NCBI RefSeq assembly: GCF_030077865.1
Contig: NZ_JASDDP010000027.1
DNA: 7,971 nt
Strand: one strand, 5' to 3'
Origin: Mycoplasma_H phocimorsus
Lineage (GTDB): Bacteria > Bacillota_I > Bacilli_A > Mycoplasmatales > Metamycoplasmataceae
The notes under the pieces are model-generated. The model was not told the origin of the DNA and did no database searches. It saw nothing but the letters and a program-made list of their open reading frames with translations. Position numbers and translations under genes: made by a program. Below, piece by piece: positions 1 to 6,803 of this stretch (position 1 is its first letter; each line of letters begins with the position of its first letter).

Positions 1-2210
1 GAAATATTAAAATTAAAAATGCATTTGGTAAAGCTGCTGAAATTGTACAAAGTCCATATGAAGGAGAAATTCCATCAGTAGATAGAATTTCTTATAGATT
101 AACAGTTACAAACAGTTCAAAAGTAACAGGCAATTTTGAAGATATTACTTCAAATTACTTATTAACGGGCGGAACAATTACTAGAAACGATGTTATTAAT
201 ATTACTATTGATGATACAAATGGCAATATTAAAACTATAAAATCAGATGAAGGCATTATTCAAAAACCTGAAGATCCAAAACGAAAAGAAAATCACAAGT
301 TTTTAGGTTGAAGTACTCAAAAAAATGCTACAAAACCAAACATATTTATTAATGGTGAAAAAGAGTATAAATTTGTTAAACCAACAACTATTTATGCTGT
401 ATTTGCAAAATATCCAACTCTTTTGGTTAAATTACCTAAACTAAATTATCAAAAAGATACTATAAAAACATTGGTGTTGGGCGAAAATGGTGAAGTTACT
501 AAAGAAAGAATTACTAAATTAATTCAAGATGGTATAGATTCTGTAAAAGATGCTAATAAATGATCATTTGATAGTGAAACATTAAAATATACAGATTCAA
601 GCAAAAATGAATATCCGTTTTTATTTGATGAAGATGGCGAATCAATAGTTAAATTTGAAATTGGTAAAGAATATACTTTAAATGTAAATTACATGCATGA
701 ACCTGTTTATATCTTTAAAAAGCAAGAAACAGATGAATTTATTGGTCATATTTGAGCAAACAAAATAATTGATGAGGAGCAAATTTTATTTACTTCTCCA
801 GTATTTAGTATTGATTTATCTAAGCAAGAAATAAAAGGCCAATATCTATTTAAAAAATTCTTTTTAGATGGCACAGAATATAAAGCAGATAAATTATTTG
901 ATTTACAAAATAAAGATAACGAAGAAATAGTAGAATTACAATTCGAATCAACAAAACAAATTAAAATTGAAATCTCAACATTGGAATCAAATAAAGAAGT
1001 TTCAGACCAATTTTTAACACTTGATGGCAGATTAAAAGAAACATATCTTCCAAAAATTGATTTCAGTTGATATAAAGGTGAATCACCAAGAAAATTTGAT
1101 GAATCAGATGTTCAAAATAATGAAGCTTTTGACAAAAGAAGTAAAGAAGAAAAAGAAAAAGGTGTTGTTTTTGCCGGATGATATTCTGATCCTGAATTTA
1201 GAAATAAAATTATATTTAAAGACGGTTTATCAAAATACCCAATTAGAACAAATAAAATTTATCCTAAATTTACAGCTGATAAATGAGATAAAATTCGTGA
1301 TATAAGAGAAATTTTTGAAATTATATTTGAAATTGCTGAAAAATCTGCATCTACAGCAGCTAATTTTGAAAAAATTAAAAAATATGCTGATATTACAAAA
1401 GATGCTATTAGTTTTGTAAGATGAGTAACTTATTTATTAATGGGCGGAAAAAGAACTAGCGAAGAATTTTGAAAAGGTTATGAATCTATTAACAGAATAG
1501 TTGACAAGGCATTTAATTGAAATGGAAATGATAGCAATAACAATAATAGCGAATTTTTAAAATTAAATGGAGAGGGGCCTTTTAAAGGTTCTTCTTCAGT
1601 AATAGTTAATTCTATTACAAAATTTATAGAAGAAATTGCAAAAGCTATTGTTGCTATTAATTCTACCTATGGTACTGGCGAATTTAGAGATAGTGTATTT
1701 ACTGATAAAGTAAAAAAATGGGATTTTAGCAAATTTATAAATTCAGATGAAAATGCTAAAAAACAAAGAGTTGAATTTGTTAAGGTTATGGTTTTAAATG
1801 GATTAATAAAAGATTGTAAAATTAACAAAATTACTAATGAAAACACTAAAGATAAATATTTAAAATTATTATTAAAAGAAAAATCTAATGGCAGTGCTGA
1901 CACTCAAAATAAAAACTCTATTGATATATGAACCGCTCTTAATGTCAATGGCGGAAATGGCAAAAAATCCTTACACCCTTACTTAATCAAATTAAATGAA
2001 TTTGCTGAAACTATAGCTGGCAAAGACGGCATTCAAGATATTATGGTAACAGCTTATCAATTAATCAAAGACAGTAAAAAAGATAGAGCTTTTCAAATTG
2101 CAAAAACAACAGTTAAGTTAGCAGGCGATATTTCAAATTTTATTACTAAATTATACACTTCATTATATGTATTATTAGAAAAAGATAAAAAAGAAGAAAA
2201 AAAGAAATAA
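1..2210 (+). CDS. Partial (5' end missing) InlB B-repeat-like surface protein, probable lipoprotein, paralogue 1
   Basis: The reading frame starts at base 3, is open at the window edge and ends with TAA at 2208-2210, giving 735 residues. It needs genetic code 4: ten in-frame TGA codons (for example 309, 561, 753, 1068, 1179, 1284) read as Trp, against one TGG at 1719. The visible start, IKIKNAFGKA, aligns with about residue 165 of the paralogue at 2488, so roughly 160 residues, including a presumed signal peptide, lie upstream. A first InlB B-repeat-like unit is seen at codons ~92-140 (FLGWSTQKNA...TIYAVF). A second is at ~391-425 (GWYSDPEFRNKIIFKDG...YPKF). A helix-rich C-terminal domain starts at KWDKIRDIRE, and the protein ends in a lysine/glutamate tail, EKDKKEEKKK. 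Family knowledge: B-repeats are small extracellular units of adhesins and internalins. Lipid anchoring is inferred from the two paralogues. The ligand is unknown. Confidence 0.88.
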
Positions 2211-2214
2211 AATA

Positions 2215-2235
2215 GACATTTACTTTTTTTATGTC
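2215..2235 (+). terminator. Weak possible hairpin after paralogue 1
   Basis: Five bases after the stop codon, GACAT (2215-2219) can pair with ATGTC (2231-2235), with a T-rich loop and ATTTTC following. The five-base stem is too short to be a convincing intrinsic terminator. Read-through into the next paralogue is therefore possible. Confidence 0.2.
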
Positions 2236-2406
2236 ATTTTCAATTAAAAGCATTTTTTTATTTTGTTTAAATTTTATATGTATTTTTCATTACATAATTT
2301 ATAGACTTAAATATAAAACATGCTTCAAATTAATAATTTAATTAATATTTTAAGCGCATCCATTCACCTTATCCTTATTATTCACGGATATTTATATTCA
2401 TTATTT

Positions 2407-2422
2407 ATTATTTAGAAATAAT
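2407..2422 (+). repeat. Inverted repeat in leader of paralogue 2
   Basis: ATTATTT (2407-2413) is followed by AG and the exact reverse complement AAATAAT (2416-2422). As RNA it could form only a short, all A-U stem, because the two-base loop would open into a larger one. As DNA it is a palindrome that could be a protein site. No function is shown. Confidence 0.45.
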
Positions 2423-2443
2423 TATGAAGACAAGCGCAGAGAT

Positions 2444-2463
2444 AAATGAAATAAATTTCATTT
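2444..2463 (+). promoter_or_regulatory. Perfect 8-bp hairpin just upstream of the RBS of paralogue 2
   Basis: AAATGAAA (2444-2451), loop TAAA, then TTTCATTT (2456-2463) form a perfect 8-bp inverted repeat. Its 3' edge is 14 bases before the AAGGAG of the lipoprotein gene. If transcribed, it would be a small A-U-rich hairpin next to the ribosome binding site without covering it. It could also be a DNA operator-like palindrome. The third paralogue lacks an equivalent at this distance. Confidence 0.4.
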
Positions 2464-2477
2464 TCCGTTTATTATTT

Positions 2478-2483
2478 AAGGAG
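2478..2483 (+). promoter_or_regulatory. Ribosome binding site of paralogue 2
   Basis: AAGGAG lies four bases before ATG at 2488. The third paralogue has the same TTAAGGAG core. The site fixes the start at an ATG that directly opens a lipoprotein signal peptide. Confidence 0.85.
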
Positions 2484-2487
2484 TTTT

Positions 2488-5250
2488 ATGATAAAAAATA
2501 AACTTCTATTGCTTTTAAATACTAGTGCCATATTAGCACTTTCTATATCATCTATTTCTTGTTCTAATAAAAAACAACAAGAAATTAACAAAGTATATTT
2601 AGTTAAGGAAAAAACTAATAAATTAGCGATAGATATTTCAAACAATATTCAATTTAATACTTATAGTATTTCTATTTTTGATGCTATAAGTAGTTTTGGA
2701 TCTAATCCTATTAAGATTGCAAATTTAAATGAATTCAAACAAAAAGGCATTAATGTAAGAATTGTTGATTCTAATATTAATTTTGAAAAAGAAGAAGTTA
2801 TTATTAAGTTATTATATTCAACAAATGACAACATAAAAGATTTTATTTTCTTATCAAAACCATTTAAAGAATTCAAATGAATCGATTCATTTGATAAAGA
2901 AAGAATTTTTAATGAAATGACTAAATTTTCTATTATTCAATGAATGGGCAAAGATGAAAAAGGCAAAGATTTAATAAGAATAAAAAACAAATATGCATTA
3001 GTAAGCAACATCAATGTCAGTCCTTATAATGGAGATATTCCAAGCATTAATGATATTAGTTATACTTTAACATTAAAAGGTATAAAAGAAGAACTTAATA
3101 ATGAAATGATATCTTCTTCTATTCAGCTTAAGGGCGGTACGCTTCTTTATAAAGAACCAATTAATATTAAATTAAATATTGATGGCAAAGAAAAATTAAT
3201 TACTTATAAAGATGGCAAAGTAGCTAAACCAAAAATTAAACCTACAAAAAAAGGATATAAATTTTTAGGTTGAGCTACTAATTCAAAAGCAAAAATGCCG
3301 GACATTTTTGTCAATAATGAAAATTTAAAAATATTTGAAAAAGATTCAACTTTATATGCTGTATTTAAAAAATTACCTAATTTATCACTTCAAGTTCAAG
3401 ATGCCATTTCATTAGAAAAACAAACATATAGTTTATTTCTTGAAGAAGATGGAATTCTTAATAAAGATACATTAGAATCTTTTTTAGAAGAAAGCAAGCC
3501 TGAGCCTAATGATAAATATCAATTTGATATAAATTCTTTAACTTTTAAAGACGAAAAAGGAATTAAACATCAAATTGAATTTGATGAAAAAGGAAATTTT
3601 TCATTCAAATTCAATTCTGAATTTAATTATGAAATTGAAGCAAAATTAAATCATGCTCCAATTATAGTTTTTAAATCAACAAGAGATAATAAAATTATTG
3701 ACACTCGTTGGGCTATCGAAGAAGATGAAGAATATTTTGCACCTGACTTAGATCTTGATTTAAGTAATTATGAATCTAGAGGATTATTTGCAACTAAATA
3801 TGTATATAAAAATACTAATAGTTTTTATCAAGAAAATGAGCAACTAGAAGATGTACAAGAAAATAGTCAAATTGAAGTATTAGTAAGTTTTGAACAGTCT
3901 AAATCTATTAATATTGATATGACCGATCTTAAAAAAGATAAGTTAAAAAAATCATATATTTTTTTAACGCTAGATGGAAAAATCAAAGAAAACACATTAC
4001 CTTTAAATATTAATTATGATTGATATGATGGGCAAATAAAAACTTTTTGAAATGATGAAGAATCACCTAATAATGCAAGCTTTGATAAAAGAAATCGTCA
4101 TGATGAAGATTATGAAGACGATGAAGATGATGAATCTAATTTTAATAAAATAGAATTTCAAGGATGATATTCTGATCCAGAATTTAAAAACAAAATTATA
4201 TTTGAAAATGGTGTTTCTAAACAAGTAATTAATTCTAGATTTATTTATCCTAAATTTGGAGTAAATAAGTGAGACAAAATTCGTGATATTAGAGAAGTAT
4301 TAAATACAGTATTTAAAATAGCAACAGAAGGAATAAAAGCTTCAAGCAAAATATTTAAATTTAAAGAAGATGGAAACAAAGAATTTGTCTCTAATTTAGC
4401 TTGATATTTATTTGATATTATTCAGTGAATAGTAAATTTATCATTAGGTGGCAAAGTTGATTTTGAAACCTTTTGAGAAGGGTTTAGAAATTTTGATGAA
4501 ATGGCTAATTTTGTATTTCATAAAATTAATCCTCAATACTTTAAAAGCGACAAAAATAAAGAAAGAATAAAAGGAGCTTCAAAGTTAACTTTTAATGCTG
4601 CTTTATGGCTTAAAAAAGAATTAATTAAGCTTACGATGGGACTTTATGCTCGTTATTCAAAAAGCAAATACAAGTTTGAATTATTTAATGATGAAGATAT
4701 TATTGACACAATTAAAGATTATAATTTTAGAAACTTTTTACATTATTCTGAAGAAGATGAAGAAGGAGATTATTATGAAAAGTTAAGGTCTTCACTTATT
4801 CAGATTATTTATTTAGAAAAAAGCAATAAAGAAAATCTTAAAAAACTAAATAACGGTGAAGATGATATTGATGAAGTATATGAAAAATTAGAAGAATATG
4901 GCCTAAATGAATCAGATTCTTCTTATGAAGATGTAGAAAATTGAAAATCAATTCATTATAAACTGGCACTTATAAAAGATATTTTTGCTCAGGATGGAAT
5001 TCAAAAACTAATTTTTGATATTTACGACAAAGCAAAAGAAATGAAAAATGCTTCAGCATTAAAAGTAACAAAAAAAATTATTGAAATTAGTGATTTATTA
5101 TTAAATAAATTTGGAATTATTATAAAAAATCTTATTGGCGCTCTTAATTCAGATGATGACAACGATGATGATGATGACGATGATGATGACGATGACGATG
5201 ACGACGATGATGATGACGATGACGACGATGATGATGAAGAGGAAGAATAA
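2488..5250 (+). CDS. InlB B-repeat-like lipoprotein with poly-Asp C-terminus, paralogue 2
   Basis: This is a complete 920-residue gene starting at ATG after AAGGAG and ending in tandem TAA TAA. Eleven in-frame TGA codons (2878, 2941, 3271, 4021, 4048, 4165, 4270, 4402, 4426, 4474, 4942) are read as Trp; under the standard code it would look broken. Residues 1-24 form a Lys-then-hydrophobic signal peptide with the lipobox SISC, so Cys25 should be lipid-modified after signal peptidase II cleavage and anchor the protein outside the membrane. An N-terminal domain (26-~160) precedes a block opening IKNKYALVSN (165 on). The first B-repeat-like unit is at ~238-293 (dGK...GYKFLGW...TLYAVF). A middle domain follows, then an acidic linker (~537-555), the second unit (~556-590), and a helical C-terminal domain from KWDKIRDIRE (594-603). 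The tail is D3-N-D24-E4 (889-920). Family knowledge suggests surface display and possibly adhesion. The real ligand is unknown. Confidence 0.92.
5152..5247 (+). repeat. GAT/GAC trinucleotide repeat encoding the poly-acidic tail
   Basis: In frame, three Asp codons, one Asn codon (AAC, 5161-5163), 24 consecutive Asp codons (5164-5235; 16 GAT and 8 GAC) and four Glu codons run straight to the stop. The order of GAT and GAC is patterned: the seven-codon unit GAC GAC GAT GAT GAT GAC GAT (5200-5220) restarts as GAC GAC GAT GAT GAT (5221-5235). This suggests growth by slippage or small tandem duplication. Gain or loss of units keeps the frame, so only tail length would change. Confidence 0.9.
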
Positions 5251-5279
5251 TAATTTAGATTTTTTAATATTTTATTCGC

Positions 5280-5327
5280 AAAAACTCAAATGTAATGATT
5301 TGACAATAGCATTTGAGTTTTTATTTA
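5280..5327 (+). terminator. Intrinsic terminator of paralogue 2
   Basis: AAAAACTCAAATG (5280-5292) is the exact reverse complement of CATTTGAGTTTTT (5310-5322), giving a 13-bp stem with a 17-base loop. The stem's 3' arm ends in T5 and is followed by ATTTAT. It lies 30 bases after the stop codon. Because the arm starts with A5, it may also work on the minus strand. Confidence 0.8.
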
Positions 5328-5483
5328 TAATTTTAAAAAAATATATAGCAAAGAAATGTATATAAGATTTTTAAAATCAACTTGTTTAAATTGGCATTAT
5401 TAGCATAATATTATATAAGCTTATTTGAATAGATAATAGAACATCAGTTTATAAACAACTTTTATTAAATTGCTATGTTAAAG
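5328..5483. other. Non-coding spacer between convergent terminators
   Basis: About 155 AT-rich bases separate the terminator of the plus-strand lipoprotein gene from that of the minus-strand azoreductase gene. No gene, RNA gene or clear repeat is seen. It is a plausible boundary between two transcription units. Confidence 0.6.
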
Positions 5484-5514
5484 AATAATAAAAACATCTG
5501 TGAAAACAGATGTT
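5484..5514 (-). terminator. Intrinsic terminator of azoR
   Basis: AACATCTGT (5493-5501), loop GAAA, and ACAGATGTT (5506-5514) form a perfect 9-bp stem. Read on the minus strand, the stem is followed by the T-rich run TTTATTATTCTT, as expected for an intrinsic terminator. It begins 25 bases after the azoreductase stop codon at 5540-5542. Confidence 0.8.
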
Positions 5515-5539
5515 AATATAGTTTTAATATATTTTTTGA

Positions 5540-6103
5540 TTAAAATGCTAATGCGTCTTTTTCCACTTCTTTACTTCAGTTGACTTCTTCAAAGTTGAAT
5601 CCTGCTACTTTAGAACCAGCAAATTTAATTATGCCAGTTACATTCATTCCTAAAAATTCACACATTTTACTTGTTCAAACTGTTGTGTCGGCTCAGTCAT
5701 ATCATCCAATTGGAGCACCTTGAGAACTAATAATTTGAGCGCTAATATGGGTCAATAAACCATGCGCTCCATCAGCCTTATATGTAAATGTTTTTTGAGC
5801 TTGTGCTATCATATCAAAAAATATTTTTAATGTAGCCGGAACGTTAAAGTTATACATAGGAGCAGTGACAATAACTTTATCAACGCTTTTTAATAATTCA
5901 ATATATTTATCAGCTTTTAGTGATGAAAAATATTCTCCTATATTATTTTTTGTTAAAGGAATTAAATTTTCAGAATTTAAATCTAATTCAATAATTTGAT
6001 CTGCTGGATTTTTTGCTGTATAAATTTTTAAAAATTCATTTGTTAATGTATCTGTAATAGAATTTGCATTTACAGATGTTCTAAGTACTAAAACTTTTTT
6101 CAT
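5540..6103 (-). CDS. azoR: FMN-dependent NADH-azoreductase (AcpD/AzoR family)
   Basis: This is a complete 187-residue gene from ATG (6103-6101) to TAA (5542-5540). Four TGA codons (triplets at 5702, 5693, 5675, 5576) are Trp; under the standard code it would stop at residue 133. It belongs to the flavodoxin-2-like fold. The N-terminal strand MKKVLVLRTS and the Ser-rich loop after it match the FMN-phosphate region. PMYNFNVPATLK (82-93) is the family's hallmark flavin-binding segment. FTYKADGAHGLL (106-117) corresponds to FRYTENGPEGLV of E. coli AzoR, and SSQGAP (126-131) to its SRGG flavin loop. Length is close to the usual ~200 residues. Known members reduce quinones and azo compounds with NADH in the cytosol, so a role in quinone or redox detoxification is likely. 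It is a single-gene unit, opposite in strand to its neighbours, with its own promoter and terminator. Confidence 0.93.
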
Positions 6104-6108
6104 ATATA

Positions 6109-6116
6109 CCTCTTTC
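6109..6116 (-). promoter_or_regulatory. Ribosome binding site of azoR
   Basis: On the minus strand GAAAGAGG lies five bases before the ATG at 6103. This is a good Shine-Dalgarno match at normal spacing and supports the chosen start. Confidence 0.75.
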
Positions 6117-6136
6117 TAATAGTATTTTATAACACT

Positions 6137-6166
6137 ATTATACTCTTATAAACATATAAAAACCAA
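6137..6166 (-). promoter_or_regulatory. Predicted promoter of azoR
   Basis: The minus strand carries a perfect -10 TATAAT (6142-6137) and a weak -35-like TTGGTT (6166-6161) at 18-base spacing. The -10 is about 34 bases from the start codon, which leaves a short leader. T-tracts immediately upstream (6165-6180 on the plus strand are A6 and A8) could act as an UP-like element. Mycoplasma promoters often lack a good -35, so the -10 is the stronger evidence. Confidence 0.6.
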
Positions 6167-6690
6167 AAAACTAAAAAAAAGTATTTTTTTATTTTATTTT
6201 TTAGCTTTTTTTAATTTTTATTATCTTTTAAGTTGTTAAAAGCTTTTTAAAATCATTAAAATGTTTTTAAACCGCATTCAATTTTGATAAATTGCTTTTA
6301 ATAAGATTATAATTCAGCAAAAACTCAAAACAAAATATTTCATTAAATAAGCTAGTTAATATAAAAATAATAAATAAATTTTTTAAAAGTTTTTATATCT
6401 TCGTTTTATAAAAATAGGAAATTAATAGTAATAAAGATAAATAAATTAAAAATAATGATTAATATTTAAAAAATATTAACTAAATATTATTAAACTTAAT
6501 AAAGTTTAACAAACAAACTAGTAATTAACATTAATTGTTATATGTTGTTTTTATTAAAAAATAATTTGTTTTAGCAAGCATTTAATAATAATTTATTAAA
6601 TAACATAAAATATAAGTATGTAATATTATTTGATATTTAATTAATAAAAATAATAATAAAATATATTTTTTCAATTAATTAATATTACTA

Positions 6691-6715
6691 AATATATATT
6701 TAGCTAATATATATT
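6691..6715. repeat. Duplicated palindrome AATATATATT
   Basis: AATATATATT occurs at 6691-6700 and again at 6706-6715, separated by TAGCT. Each copy is nearly self-complementary, so the pair is both a direct and an inverted repeat. Each copy is also close to TATTACTA (6683-6690 and 6712-6719). It lies about 90 bases upstream of the third lipoprotein gene, a possible protein site, but such runs also arise by chance at this base composition. Confidence 0.4.
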
Positions 6716-6739
6716 ACTATAAAAATAATAAATATAGTA
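6715..6739. repeat. 7-bp inverted repeat upstream of paralogue 3
   Basis: TACTATA (6715-6721) pairs with TATAGTA (6733-6739) across an 11-base AT loop. It lies 65-90 bases before the start codon, in the region expected to hold the promoter. A regulatory role is only a possibility. Confidence 0.3.
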
Positions 6740-6761
6740 TTATTTTTTAATGTAATACTTT

Positions 6762-6767
6762 TATATT
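6762..6767 (+). promoter_or_regulatory. Candidate -10 box for paralogue 3
   Basis: TATATT lies about 37 bases before the ATG, at a distance suiting a short leader. No -35 is recognisable, and similar hexamers abound in this AT-only sequence, so this is a weak prediction. Confidence 0.25.
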
Positions 6768-6793
6768 AGTAAATTGCTAATTTATAAAATATT

Positions 6794-6799
6794 AAGGAG
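6794..6799 (+). promoter_or_regulatory. Ribosome binding site of paralogue 3
   Basis: AAGGAG lies four bases before ATG at 6804. This sets the start at 6804 rather than the in-frame upstream TTG at 6774, which has no ribosome binding site and would put ten residues in front of a normal signal peptide. Confidence 0.85.
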
Positions 6800-6803
6800 A
6801 ATT

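Larger units (their letters stand above)
2211..2477 (+). other. Intergenic leader between paralogues 1 and 2
   Basis: This 267-base spacer has no convincing gene. It starts with T-rich sequence. A -10-like TATAAA lies at 2312-2317 with no recognisable -35, so the promoter is unproved. An island slightly richer in G and C (about 2350-2395) follows. The 7-mer AAGCGCA occurs twice, at 2352-2358 and 2432-2438. Two inverted repeats lie just before the ribosome binding site of the next gene and are listed separately. Confidence 0.6.
6167..6793. other. Long, extremely AT-rich non-coding region
   Basis: No convincing coding frame is seen on either strand, even with TGA read as Trp. Counting bases 6361-6780 gives 40 G or C in 420 (about 9.5%), clearly lower than the flanking genes. 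The part nearest azoR holds homopolymer runs (A8 at 6173-6180, T7 at 6184-6190) and an A/T inverted repeat, CTAAAAAA (6171-6178) with TTTTTTAG (6197-6204). The distal part holds AT-only repeats, listed separately. It separates divergent genes and probably carries the promoter of the third lipoprotein gene. It may be decayed sequence. Confidence 0.6.

Noticed and set aside
1667..1903. Minus-strand open frame inside paralogue 1
   Set aside because: It lies wholly within a better-supported gene and lacks a ribosome binding site. It is a shadow of AT-rich coding sequence.
2369..2377. DnaA-box-like TTATCCTTA, with the AT-rich region 6361-6780 as a possible replication origin
   Set aside because: The box has two mismatches to TTATCCACA and is single. 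No box cluster and no dnaA or dnaN gene is present.
2424..2501. A 25-codon frame (MKTSAEINEI...) overlapping the start of paralogue 2
   Set aside because: It has no ribosome binding site, no recognisable relatives and spans the hairpin and the real RBS. It is most likely chance, although a leader peptide cannot be excluded.
5152..5247. The trinucleotide tract as a CRISPR or phase-switch element
   Set aside because: There are no spacers, and units of three cannot shift the frame, so an on/off switch by this tract is not expected.
2488..5250. Gene 2 as a pseudogene broken by many stops
   Set aside because: All interruptions are TGA in one frame, they fall at conserved Trp positions such as GW motifs, and no TAA or TAG interrupts the frame.
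5135..5365. Open frame of Met/Thr repeats over the GAT/GAC tract
   Set aside because: It is a shifted reading of the poly-Asp codons and has no ribosome binding site.
6171..6204. A/T inverted repeat as a terminator
   Set aside because: It has only one G-C pair in each arm, and no gene ends there: both neighbouring genes start on this side, so there is nothing to terminate.
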